The notes below the pieces were generated by a model. It saw only the letters and a list, made by a program, of their open reading frames with translations. It made no database searches and was not told the DNA's origin. Both the position numbers and the translations under genes were made by a program. A DNA stretch of 64,000 nt from CAZELM01 sp964512995 (lineage in GTDB: Bacteria > CSSED10-310), in the NCBI GenBank assembly GCA_964512995.1, contig CAZELM010000011.1, forward strand, positions 1 through 64,000. The letters are read 5' to 3'. Shown piece by piece: positions 45,465-54,348 of this stretch. The first letter of the stretch is position 1. Every line of letters starts with the position of its first letter.

Positions 45465-46993
45465 ATGAAATATTTGGGAATCATATCGATGTTTATGGTT
45501 TTATCCTTCAGTGTTGCTCTGGCTGACATTCCACAGCAGATCAATTATCAGGGACATCTGAGTGATGGTGATGGTGTAGCGCTTACAGATACGGTGGATT
45601 TTACGTTCCGTCTGTATGATGCACACGTGGACGGCCATATGTTCTGGACGGAAACACAGACGAACGTGGCTGTCATGGATGGTTTGTTTTCTGTGATACT
45701 TGGTGTAATTCAGCCGATCGAGGCGGATTTCAGGCAGGCATACTGGCTGGAGATCGAGGTGGACGGCGAGATATTGGCTCCACGTCAGCCACTGACCAGT
45801 ATCGGTCAGGCGTATCAGGCGGGGGATGTATACGATCAGGATATCCACCCTCGGAGCCTCAGCATCCATCCATACGGCGAAGTCATTGATTCTCTGGGGA
45901 GATGGGTAGGCGATCCAACCGGGCTGACCGGACCGACGGGTCCGCAAGGTCCGCAGGGAGAGCCGGGAATCCAGGGTATCCAGGGACCAGCGGGTCCGCA
46001 GGGGGAACCGGGAGTAGCCGGGCCGACGGGTCTGCAAGGTCCGCAGGGAGAGCCGGGAATCCAGGGTATCCAGGGACCAGCGGGTCCANNNNNNNNNNNN
46101 NNNNNNNNNNNNNNNNNNNNNNNNNNNNNNNNNNNNNNNNNNNNNNNNNNNNNNNNNNNNNNNNNNNNNNNNNNNNNNNNNNNNNNNNTCCACAGGGGGA
46201 ACCGGGAGAAGCCGGACCGACGGGTCCGCAAGGTCCGCAGGGAGAGCCGGGAATCCAGGGTATCCAGGGACCAGCGGGTCCACAGGGGGAACCGGGAGAA
46301 GCCGGACCGACGGGTCCGCAAGGTCCGCAGGGAATTCAGGGTCCTCAGGGTGTCCAGGGTTTGACGGGATCGACCGGTCCTCAGGGAGTCACTGGACCTC
46401 AGGGAGTCACGGGTCCCATTGCTGGTACAGACCGGCAGTTTATTTATAATGACAACGGAGCCGCAGCGGGTGCGGATGTATATTTCAACAAAGCGAATGG
46501 CCGTGTCGGAATCAATACGACGAATCCGAAGGCATTGCTGGATGTTCGTGGTCCATTGGTCTATGGCGATGGCAGCCGGGGAACCGTTACTCAGAATATC
46601 GCTCAGATGTTTACATCCACGAACGGAAATGACTATTGGCATTTGCAGTTTCCGGCACCTTACTCCAAATCGAATGATGAATCCCATATGTTTTATCTGC
46701 ATATCAAGGGATACAGCTTTGAGACCGCGGAAATAATCGACATCATTTTTGTGGGATATAAAACGCCACCGGATAACGGGGGCTGGCTCAGCCGGACCAG
46801 TATCTGGGATCGGGCCGGGACCTGTTCGGATGCATTGATCTATCATGGCTCGGATAACAATCTTTATGTGCGGTTCCGGACAGGTGGGCATTACTATACG
46901 ACATTCAGCGTGGATTCCATGTATGTCGGAAACGGAATGGTGCTGCAACCGGGGGATATCACTATTTTCCGATCAACGAGTGCGCTGTTGTAG
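45465..46993 (+). CDS. collagen-like surface protein with N-terminal YQG domain (spans assembly gap)
   Basis: Starts at ATG with GGGAG nine bases upstream and signal peptide (KYLGIISMFMVLSFSVALA). Residues about 21-150 are the YQG domain (QQINYQGHLSDGDGV, LYDAHVDG, LEIEVDGE, LTSIGQAYQAGDVYDQDIHP). A collagen-like region of Gly-X-Y triplets follows, built from a 30-residue unit (GPQGEPGIQGIQGPAG...GEPGEAGPT), broken by 100 N. The frame changes across the gap only because 100 is not a multiple of three; the two halves are one gene. The C-terminal ~170 residues have a tail-fibre-like VGINTTNPKALLDVRG and a compact beta domain ending FRSTSALL. Likely a trimeric fibrous surface protein. Confidence 0.85.
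46089..46188. other. assembly gap (100 N)
   Basis: Inside the collagen-like repeats; the nominal length shifts the reading frame and hides continuity of the gene. Confidence 0.95.
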
Positions 46994-47099
46994 CGAGTGC
47001 GGTTGTTTTGATATATCGATAGCGATTACGGTTTAATAAGACGAAACGCGCCACCCATTGCTCCGATGAAAAGACACATAACAGATTAAGGAAAAGAAC

Positions 47100-47735
47100 A
47101 TGAAGGAAAAGAACATGAGCGAACAATCCGCTCCGCAGAAAAAGAACATCGTCCGCCGCCTCTATGACTGGGTCCTTCACTGGGCCGAGACACCTTATGG
47201 AACTTCCGCTCTCGCCATTCTTTCGTTCGCTGAATCGAGTTTTTTCCCGGTACCACCCGACGTGCTGCTCATTGCGCTCAACATGGGCAAACCGAAAAAG
47301 TCGTTCTATTTCGCGCTGGTCTGCTCGGTCGCCTCGGTGATTGGCGGGATGTTCGGCTATTACATCGGCATAGCGCTGTGGCAGGGTCTTTCGGGGTTCT
47401 TTTTCTCCTACGTCCCCGGCTTCACTCCGGAGATCTTCGCCAAGGTGCAGACGATGTACAATGAATACGGTTTCGCGGCAGTCATGATTGCCGGATTCAC
47501 CCCCATCCCGTACAAAGTCTTTACCATCGCGAGCGGCGTGTTCGGGATGAATTTCCCGTTGTTCGTCCTCGCCTCGGTGATATCGCGGTCGGCACGGTTC
47601 TTCATCGTCAGCGGGTTGATCTATCTGTTCGGTGAACCGATCAAGAAGTTCATCGATAAATACTTCAATCTGCTGGCCTCTGCCTTCGTGGTGTTGTTGA
47701 TATTGGGTTTCGTCGCGATAAAATACCTGTTCTAG
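47100..47735 (+). CDS. YqaA/DedA-family membrane protein
   Basis: 211 residues with a VTT-type domain: EsSFFPVPPDVLLIALNMG (about 45-63), a GGMFGYYIG helix and the AGFTPIPYKVFTIASGVFGMN re-entrant segment (about 140-160), plus four to five membrane helices. Likely an undecaprenyl-phosphate or phospholipid scramblase-type protein by family relationship. The ribosome site plus start codon is tandemly duplicated: AAGGAAAAGAACATG at 47088-47102 and 47103-47117, so initiation at either ATG is possible. Base use is more GC-rich at third positions than in the surface-protein genes nearby. Confidence 0.9.
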   Translation: MKEKNMSEQSAPQKKNIVRRLYDWVLHWAETPYGTSALAILSFAESSFFPVPPDVLLIALNMGKPKKSFYFALVCSVASVIGGMFGYYIGIALWQGLSGFFFSYVPGFTPEIFAKVQTMYNEYGFAAVMIAGFTPIPYKVFTIASGVFGMNFPLFVLASVISRSARFFIVSGLIYLFGEPIKKFIDKYFNLLASAFVVLLILGFVAIKYLF

Positions 47736-47930
47736 GAATCTCCGAGAAATCCAGAGCGGAATTACTTCTTGACCGGTTCCGGTGAAGCAGTGATCGGGTA
47801 GCTGTCACCGGTCATCGGGTAACGGTCATGTGATCTATCCGGTCTTCTTTGATTTAAATGATCATGTCTTTTGTTTGGAGATGACGAGTTCTCCTGGATT
47901 GCATCACATTCTTTGTCAGGAATGATCCCA

Positions 47931-48671
47931 CTATTCGACCGAAAGCGCAGCACCAAGAGCCGCGACGATCTGAGGGGCGGGTGGCCGGCGTATTTTTCGC
48001 CCGAGTGCTTTTTCTAATAACTCGAGCAGGCAGATGTTGAGAGCGCCGCCACCGCAGAATATGATCTCATCTTCGATGGGCAAGCGTCGCAACATGGCTA
48101 CGGTGCGGCGAACGACAGCCTCGTGGAGTCCGCGTGCGAGTTCAGCCCGGTCCACACCATGCGCCGTTGCAGATATAACCTCGGATTCGGCGAAAACCGT
48201 GCACATCGCGTTGATGGTTCGAGAACCGCTCACCTCACGGCTGGCCTGGATGAAGTCCTGCATGGTGTAGGACAAGGCGGTGGCCATCACTTCGAGAAAA
48301 CGCCCGGTACCCGCGGCACAACGGTCGTTCATCTCGAACTTGGTAATGGATCCCTTGGCGTCGAGGGAGATCACCTTGGTATCCTGACCTCCGATGTCCA
48401 GGATTGTCCTGGCGTGTGGAACGATTCGCCTCGTGCCGAGTGCCACCGCCCGGATCTCCGTCAGCGTTACGGCTTCACGGTGCTCGGAATAGAGGTTCCG
48501 GCCATAACCCGTAGCCACTACCCGATTGGCTCGTTGGCCATAAAGCAGTTCATCGCAGACGGCGAGGGGATCGTGGCTATTGGGGATGACGAGGTGATCG
48601 ATCACCTCGCCATCCTCGACAATCACTCTTTTCACGGTCCGGGAACCGATGTCAAGACCGATGATTCGCAT
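47931..48671 (-). CDS. 2-hydroxyacyl-CoA dehydratase-type activase / double-cubane protein reductase
   Basis: 246 residues of the BcrAD/BadF/HgdC ATPase family: phosphate loops GLDIGSRT (5-12) and DIGGQDTK (92-99), NDRCAAGTGRFLE with C118, and CTVFAESE with C157. The two cysteines are 39 apart as in HgdC, where they bridge a [4Fe-4S] cluster at the dimer interface. Uses ATP to deliver low-potential electrons to the partner protein encoded 14 bases upstream. Oxygen-sensitive chemistry, consistent with an anaerobe. Confidence 0.93.
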   Translation of the reverse strand: MRIIGLDIGSRTVKRVIVEDGEVIDHLVIPNSHDPLAVCDELLYGQRANRVVATGYGRNLYSEHREAVTLTEIRAVALGTRRIVPHARTILDIGGQDTKVISLDAKGSITKFEMNDRCAAGTGRFLEVMATALSYTMQDFIQASREVSGSRTINAMCTVFAESEVISATAHGVDRAELARGLHEAVVRRTVAMLRRLPIEDEIIFCGGGALNICLLELLEKALGRKIRRPPAPQIVAALGAALSVE

Positions 48672-48685
48672 TGCATCGGCCTCGG

Positions 48686-49975
48686 CTAACGGCTTATCTG
48701 CTCGATGAAGGCTTCCACTCGTGTACGGAGCTGTCCCAGGTCCTCCTGACTGTAATCGGTGTCGATCCGCAATACCGGCAATCCGCTGTTTTCCACAATG
48801 CGCTCCAGCCCAAATACTTCCATCTGATATGGGGAGCAGAATTGCAGTGTGTAGTGGATGACACCGTCTGCTTTTGCGTCCCTGGCGATTTGCAGGGTAT
48901 GCTCGGCGCGAGTCGGATTGGGAGTGAACACGGCGCAGTCAATGGTGAAGTACCGGTCGACCAGGTTTTCGATCAGGGCATCGATGCTCTGTCCATCCGT
49001 GGACACCAGAGTCTGCGTACCCCGTTCACCGATGCAGGATTCTTCGCCCACGATCACAGCGCCCGTGTTTTCGATGATTGCGGGGAGTTTCCAGTTGGGA
49101 ACGGCCATCGGACATCCCGAGATCACGATTCGAGGCGTCGTCTCATGGACCACACCGATCCGTTTCTCGATGCGCATCTCGAGTTCGTCGCACAGTTTGT
49201 TGACACTGCCAGTGAAACGCTCTGGATTATCGTAAAAGAACACCTGGTTGATGAGTAATGCATCCAGACCACTGATCGGAGCCGGCGTTGCTTGGCGCAG
49301 CTTCGCCAACCGGTGCATGGCAACACGTTTCAGATTGACCGTCTCGATACCCTTCTTCAGTGAATCGACGGTGATCGTCCTGCCGGACACCTGTTCCAGT
49401 CTGACGATCAGATCACGGTAGGCTCGATGGAGGACATCACGCCCCTCTTTACTTTTAGTGTTGGGGATGTCCAGTGCCATGAACTCACTTTTAATCATAT
49501 CCTTGAAAATCTCATAGGCTTTCTTTTTACCGTCGCACGTATTCTCGCCCACAATCAGGTCGCAGCTTTCAAGATAAGGGCAGACCTTTTCCAGGCTGAA
49601 ACCGAAAAAAGATTTGATGAGCGCACAGGTGTTACGTGGCAAGTAGCGCTCCGCGTGTTCGGTGCCAAAGTCTGCGCCGGCGCATAATCCCACGCTGACG
49701 CCATCTACAGCGAGCACCAATTCTTCGGGTACGAATACGCAGAATGAGCCAACGATGATGTTACCCGCTGCCCTGGCATCCACCAGTTCCTTGATTCTCA
49801 GTCCATGCACCTCGCTCATTACGAAATCGAAATATCCCATGCCATCCGGGCGGTTCTTCTGCGCCAGGTATATGTCGGTATAGACTTGACCGAGAGCGCC
49901 AAGCAGCGCGTCGTGTTTTTCCAGATCAAGGCCGAGATTGGCCCACATGGGTCGGTAATCGGTTTTTTCTGTCAT
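48686..49975 (-). CDS. 2-hydroxyacyl-CoA dehydratase family / double-cubane cluster protein
   Basis: 429 residues; AAGGAGG before ATG. HgdB/BcrC-like fold with cysteines in FCVFVPEELV, GLCAGADFGTEH, CPYLESCDLIVGENTCDGKKK, VISGCPMAVPN, EESCIGERG and LQFCSPYQME. Only one such subunit accompanies the activase, whereas true dehydratases need two different subunits. That fits the double-cubane cluster proteins (YjiM-like) that reduce small molecules with an [8Fe-9S] cluster. The physiological substrate is unknown. Predicted promoter and inverted repeats lie upstream at 50158-50217. Confidence 0.9.
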   Translation of the reverse strand: MTEKTDYRPMWANLGLDLEKHDALLGALGQVYTDIYLAQKNRPDGMGYFDFVMSEVHGLRIKELVDARAAGNIIVGSFCVFVPEELVLAVDGVSVGLCAGADFGTEHAERYLPRNTCALIKSFFGFSLEKVCPYLESCDLIVGENTCDGKKKAYEIFKDMIKSEFMALDIPNTKSKEGRDVLHRAYRDLIVRLEQVSGRTITVDSLKKGIETVNLKRVAMHRLAKLRQATPAPISGLDALLINQVFFYDNPERFTGSVNKLCDELEMRIEKRIGVVHETTPRIVISGCPMAVPNWKLPAIIENTGAVIVGEESCIGERGTQTLVSTDGQSIDALIENLVDRYFTIDCAVFTPNPTRAEHTLQIARDAKADGVIHYTLQFCSPYQMEVFGLERIVENSGLPVLRIDTDYSQEDLGQLRTRVEAFIEQISR

Positions 49976-50157
49976 AAATTCCTCCTTGGGGTCACCGGTT
50001 GACGTCTGCCGCCGGTTACCCGCGGAGGAGGGAGATCAGGCGGGAGGCGTCATCCGAGCGCTATTGGTTTCTTGGAGCCAACCTGACTCCAAGCCTCGCC
50101 ATCAGTTGAGGTCGATGTTACAGTAATTCCAGAACATGCCATCTTTCTCCGAGTTAA

Positions 50158-50190
50158 ATGGTTGCCATTCAACCATAATCAGTTCTGATT
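50158..50190. promoter_or_regulatory. two inverted repeats, possible operator
   Basis: ATGGTTG-CCATT-CAACCAT (50158-50176) directly followed by AATCAG-TT-CTGATT (50177-50190), both perfect. They lie just downstream of the predicted -10 of the double-cubane operon, where a repressor would act. Inference from position. Confidence 0.45.
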
Positions 50191-50217
50191 AGTATCCTGA
50201 TTACGGAATTCTGTCAA
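50189..50217 (-). promoter_or_regulatory. predicted sigma70-type promoter of the double-cubane operon
   Basis: On the minus strand a perfect TTGACA (50217-50212), 17-base spacer and TACTAA (50194-50189; TACTAAT with one more base). Transcript would have a leader of about 200 bases. Confidence 0.5.
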
Positions 50218-50520
50218 GGATGCCGTTGACCGATAACGATCTCCGCGAGATCGACCAGAATCTATTTCTCTCCCTGAATGGAAGATACCTGTCCCTTATT
50301 TTTGTTTTGGATTATGGGGCTAGGTTGATGAATTGAAATGCGGTTAGCAAAGGAGTGGGGGCTCCGAATAAAACGATCTTTCTTTCTGACTGTATGTCCA
50401 TACCTATTACCCCCTGTAAAAATATTGGTGGTGGGATCACGCGTGTGCGGCTGAAAGGGGTGGCGAATAGATCGAAACTCTGCCATACTTAAATCAATGA
50501 ATAACAGGAGGCGTTTTACG

Positions 50521-51912
50521 ATGAGGAATGTAACGTCTGTCTGGTATGCCGCAGTGATATGGTGTGTCGTTTTTATTTCAATGTCGGTATTCCCATTGAA
50601 CGTTTCTGCTATCGATGTCCGAATGTTGCTCAACGATGCTGGGTTCATTTCGTTTGATCACTTCAAGGCTGAGCTGTATCTGAACAACCATGATTCAGTA
50701 GTACCAGACGCTTTGATATACGGTGTATTGGAGGTATATGGGTCGTTTTACTACTGGCCAGACTTTGGAACAGAGGTCAATTACCGAATGGATATGATCA
50801 ATGTAGGCGAAACCGTGGTGCCGTTTCTGGAGTTTGACTTCCCTGATATCGATGATGTGATTCCGTTCGGTCCGATGACGTTCTGGGGTGCGTGGTATGT
50901 AGATATCGACCATTACGGGTATGATGCGGCGGAGTTCTGGCTGGATGAGGTGCACAAATGGACGCCCACACCGACGATGACGCCGCTGCCGACGGATACA
51001 CCGGTGCCACCGACGGAGACGTACACTACGACACCGACGTTGACACCGATATCGGTGGATGGGATTGTCGGGAACATGCGGTATGTGCCCGGGACGGGAG
51101 CGGGAGGTTTCATACAGGGATCACCGAACGACGAACCATGCAGATCCATGAATGAAGGCCCGCAGTTCATTCATATTTTGACGAGGAATGTGGCGGTGAT
51201 GGAGACGGAGGTGAGTCGTCAGATGTGGGCGGATCTGCGATCAGTACAGGCCACGTTACCCGCAGATCCAAGTAATACGGCCTACAGCCCGACGCTGGCG
51301 CACCCGGTACAGCATATTACGTGGTTCGAGTCAATCTTGTTCTGTAATCTGCTGTCGCTGCACAACGGGGTTAAAAGATGTTATTACACAGATGCTGGAT
51401 TTACCGATCCGATCACGGCGTCGAACTATACGACTGGACCGTTTTACTGCAATTTCGATGCAACCGGGTATCGATTGCCGACGGAAGGGGAGTGGGAATA
51501 CTTCTGTCGGGCAGGGACGACAGAGCCTTTTTCGTGCAATGAGATGAACTATACATATTGGAACTGCGGTTCCTGCACAGCAGGAACGCATTTGACGCTG
51601 GAACAGTATTGTGTGTTTTGTGCGAATGATCCGGGAACATCGGCCATCGCTGGCAGCAAGCTGCCGAATCCGTGGAACCTGAAGGATGTGCATGGGAATG
51701 TGTGGGAATGGTGTTGGGATCGGTGGAGCGGTGCCTATCCCAGCTCTGCGCAGAAGGACTATGCCGGACCCGCGACGGGCTCCAGCCGCGTCCGGCGCGG
51801 AGGCAGTTGGGGCAACCGTGCGAAGCGTTGCCGGTCCGCGTCTCGACTCAACGACCGCCCCCGCATTCGCGATGTCCATTTGGGCTTGCGAGTTGTGAGG
51901 GTAGCGCCGTGA
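50521..51912 (+). CDS. formylglycine-generating-enzyme-fold protein with N-terminal FGW-like domain
   Basis: About 463 residues from the ATG with AGGAGG nine bases upstream. Signal peptide (about 1-30), FGW-like domain (31-142: MLLNDAGFISFDHFKAELYL, LEVYGSFYYWPDF), Pro/Thr linker (about 146-175) and a SUMF1/FGE-fold domain (about 180-463: YRLPTEGEWEYFCRAGT, LKDVHGNVWEWCWDRW, RRGGSWGN). The two catalytic cysteines of genuine FGE are not both present in the last segment (single C in KRCRSASR), so enzyme activity is doubtful and ligand binding likelier. The last ~45 codons are GC-richer and have the look of a retroelement variable region. Confidence 0.87.
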   Translation: MRNVTSVWYAAVIWCVVFISMSVFPLNVSAIDVRMLLNDAGFISFDHFKAELYLNNHDSVVPDALIYGVLEVYGSFYYWPDFGTEVNYRMDMINVGETVVPFLEFDFPDIDDVIPFGPMTFWGAWYVDIDHYGYDAAEFWLDEVHKWTPTPTMTPLPTDTPVPPTETYTTTPTLTPISVDGIVGNMRYVPGTGAGGFIQGSPNDEPCRSMNEGPQFIHILTRNVAVMETEVSRQMWADLRSVQATLPADPSNTAYSPTLAHPVQHITWFESILFCNLLSLHNGVKRCYYTDAGFTDPITASNYTTGPFYCNFDATGYRLPTEGEWEYFCRAGTTEPFSCNEMNYTYWNCGSCTAGTHLTLEQYCVFCANDPGTSAIAGSKLPNPWNLKDVHGNVWEWCWDRWSGAYPSSAQKDYAGPATGSSRVRRGGSWGNRAKRCRSASRLNDRPRIRDVHLGLRVVRVAP

Positions 51913-52104
51913 AAAAATCGGTGGTGAATAGAGAATGAAAGAGTCCCACAGCAAAAGCCCAGCGAACCATGCTGGCTCCGAGTCATATGGATCTGCCGAC
52001 AACAGCAGACCTGAAGCGTTGACAGGGGGAAGTGCATGCTGAGTATTGAACTCCCAAAAGGACGGAGAACTAATCGGATAATGACGATCTCCCCGCGTAA
52101 CATA
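51913..52104. other. intergenic region between convergent genes
   Basis: No reverse transcriptase, template repeat or hairpin recognised; ordinary non-coding sequence. Confidence 0.5.
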
Positions 52105-52524
52105 TTACTGGCGGTGGCTTGCGTATGATGCTGATTGGGTTGCAGCGACGAATGATGCGGACGGAAGGGCTGCGATCGTGGGTGCGGCAAAGGGAATATC
52201 GACCATGGCGGTAGGACTCCACTGAATCACAGCTTGAAGCAGGCTGGTGAGCAGTGCGGCGACAGCTCCGGCAACAAAACCGGACAGGTCGCATAGGATT
52301 CGATGAACGCTCAAAACAAGCGCTGCCGAAAACAGCCATGCAATCAAATGCGCCGCAGTTTCACCTCCCAGAGATAACCTGGCGGCGAACAATGTCTCGA
52401 TTAGAAAGGGGAACTGTGAATAGCAATTACCGGGAACAGCGATTATCCGCTATCCGGCGAGACCGGACCCGAGCACGATATCTGCCACACATCCGGCGGT
52501 TATCAAAAAAACAAGATGAATCAT
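52105..52524 (-). pseudogene. membrane protein gene with in-frame amber codon
   Basis: ATG at 52524 overlaps the stop of the preceding gene as ATGA, arguing that the start is real. The frame reads 24 codons (hydrophobic, beginning MIHLVFLITAG), then TAG at 52450-52452, then stays open for another 114 codons with two or three hydrophobic helices (AAHLIAWLFSAALVLSV, GFVAGAVAALLTSLLQAV). Coding potential on both sides of one TAG suggests a nonsense mutation, a sequencing error or readthrough. TAG is used as an ordinary stop elsewhere here (collagen-like gene). Family not recognised. Confidence 0.55.
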
Positions 52525-52976
52525 AATTGCATCGTGACAGTCTGCACGAATGTTACGAGTATCCAACTTCCGAGATGCACGGGCCATACGATCAGAAAGA
52601 TCGGTTCAGGCGCATTGTAATAGAGATAGACAAAGAATGCCGCATAGACGATTCCTCCGGACAGGGTCGATAGGAAAAAATTTCGAATCCCTGGCGGATT
52701 GGTTTTATTTCCGGCTTTCCGGAACAGGATCATGAACAGACTGCCCAACAAGGGAAGAATCAGGATATTCACGGTGAATGCAAGAATTCCGATAAAGCTG
52801 ACAGGGCTCTGAGCGACCTTTCCCTCGGTAAATGCGGCAATCACGAACGATGTGCCGAAGATACCGAGCAATTCAACAACGAGTAGGATTGTTCCGCAGG
52901 TCACGAGCAGAAACCCCCCTGCAATGAATTGCAGCAAAACCCGTTTAAAACTGAAATGTTTGAATATTCGAACCAT
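52521..52976 (-). CDS. small four-helix membrane protein
   Basis: 151 residues with four hydrophobic helices (FIAGGFLLVTCGTILLVVEL, IGILAFTVNILILPLLGSLF, STLSGGIVYAAFFVYLY, IFLIVWPVHLGSWILVTFV). GGAGACTATG-type ribosome site at the start. No family recognised. Its stop overlaps the start of the interrupted membrane gene downstream, so the pair probably formed one functional unit. Confidence 0.7.
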   Translation of the reverse strand: MVRIFKHFSFKRVLLQFIAGGFLLVTCGTILLVVELLGIFGTSFVIAAFTEGKVAQSPVSFIGILAFTVNILILPLLGSLFMILFRKAGNKTNPPGIRNFFLSTLSGGIVYAAFFVYLYYNAPEPIFLIVWPVHLGSWILVTFVQTVTMQL

Positions 52977-54348
52977 AGTCTCCTCCCGGCCACGCGCAAA
53001 ATGATCTACCGGGATGATCTGGATCGGAAAACGAGTCAGTCGGATCCGATTCTCGCATTCCCTCCGTTATTTCCGGGATCATTTTAGAGGATGTTACGCA
53101 CGGACACAATCGTGGTTCGACCGGTAAGCGTATTGAATCTGGAAGCCGCAGGAAAGGGTTCAATGGGTCTGCCTGCGTTGTTCCTTTCGTTTTGCGAGTG
53201 GGATCTGCTTTGTAAGGAGATGGTGGCCGTCAATTGGTGCATCCGTTTTATGTGACCGCGGTTGAATGCCCACAAGAGCCTTTCAGGAAACATCTGCAGG
53301 CATTTAACTCGCTGATTACGCGGATTCATTGAATAAACCAGACCATGAATCATCCCCCCGTAATCCACTCTGGAACGGCACCACGCCACAGCCCCATCAG
53401 CGACATCCGATAATCTGTGTAATCTGCGGTTCTGACTCTCCCACGCAATAATCTCGTTTCATCCCTATGTCCCCATTTGAATAAGCCATGATGTAATCGT
53501 CACTCATGGTGTATGTAATGATCGGTATCGGGAATGTCGTGGCCGGTGTGAAGGATGTTATCGTTGCTCCATGTGCATGTAATGATCATTTCAGCAGATG
53601 TAATGATTGATGCGGCGGATGTAATCGTCGCTCATGGTGTATGTAATGATCAGTATCGGGAATGTCGTGGCCGGTGTGAAGGATGTCATCGTCGCTCCAT
53701 GTGCATGTAAGGATCATTTCAGCAGATGTAATGATTGATGCGGCGGATGTAATCGTCGCTCATGGTGTATGTAATGATCAGTATCGGGAATGTCGTGGCC
53801 GGTGTGAAGGATGTCATCGTCGCTCCATGTGCATGTAATGATCATTTCAGCGGATGTAATCGTCGCTCATGGTGTATGATATGGTCGGTGTGGTGAATGT
53901 AATGATCGCTCACGGTAGAAGTAAGATCGCTACGACAAATGGTATCGTCATTCCGGGTGGTGCATTGACCTTTTCGATGGAGAGGCGTTTCAAATACGGT
54001 AATGAAGAAATTTTCCGGAAAGGTTTCAGGGTGTTTCACCAGAAGAGCTTCCCTTCCATCAGTCTACGGAAAGACCATACTCCATGTCATGCTTTATTTT
54101 AGAACGATATCTTCAAGTAGAAATGAACGTGATCTGATTTTGATACGGTTATCTGGTCAACCTTGCCAACTTCTTCTGTTTCTGACAAAATCATTTTCAA
54201 GGTTTTCATGCGCCCGGTCCCCAATGAAACGCTGCAAAAAAAATAAGTTCCCGCTTCACTGCCGCCTGGACGCGTAAACATTCTATCTGGACCATTGATG
54301 GCACGTTAGTATGATTCCATTATGCAAATCATAAGGAGGAGATATTTG
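52977..54348. other. long intergenic region
   Basis: About 1.37 kb without a supportable gene. Left part (53000-53490) carries the GATTACGCGGATT-type motifs at 53311-53331 and 53410-53436; the centre is the 21-bp array at 53493-53965; the right part to 54330 shows nothing recognisable before the ribosome site of the next gene. Confidence 0.6.
53493..53965 (+). repeat. 21/22-bp tandem repeats in a 128-bp higher-order array, locus 3
   Basis: About 22 imperfect units of 21-22 bp, nearly all beginning GTAAT, GTCAT or GTCGT and ending GAT or CAT. Six units (22+21+21+22+21+21) form a 128-bp higher-order repeat: the unit GTAATCGTCRCTCATGG starts at 53493, 53621, 53749 and 53856. The last interval is 107, exactly one 21-bp unit shorter. 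Units loosen near 53900-53965. The mix of 21 and 22 breaks any reading frame, so the array is not coding. Confidence 0.92.

Larger units (their letters stand above)
49976..50520. other. divergent intergenic region
   Basis: About 545 bases between the double-cubane operon and the formylglycine-enzyme-fold gene. Holds the inverted repeats and promoter listed separately at 50158-50217; the part from 50220 to 50500 shows nothing recognisable apart from the ribosome site AGGAGG at 50506-50511. Confidence 0.5.

Noticed and set aside
47931..49975. 2-hydroxyacyl-CoA dehydratase for amino-acid fermentation
   Set aside because: Only one catalytic-type subunit and no CoA-transferase or acyl-CoA dehydrogenase genes nearby.
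50521..51912. Genuine formylglycine-generating enzyme acting on the sulfatase-fold protein
   Set aside because: The catalytic cysteine pair is not complete and the sulfatase-fold protein has threonine at the modification site.
53493..53965. CRISPR array
   Set aside because: Units are contiguous 21-22 bp with no unique spacers, and no cas genes lie near; the 42-bp array at 33 kb fails for the same reason.
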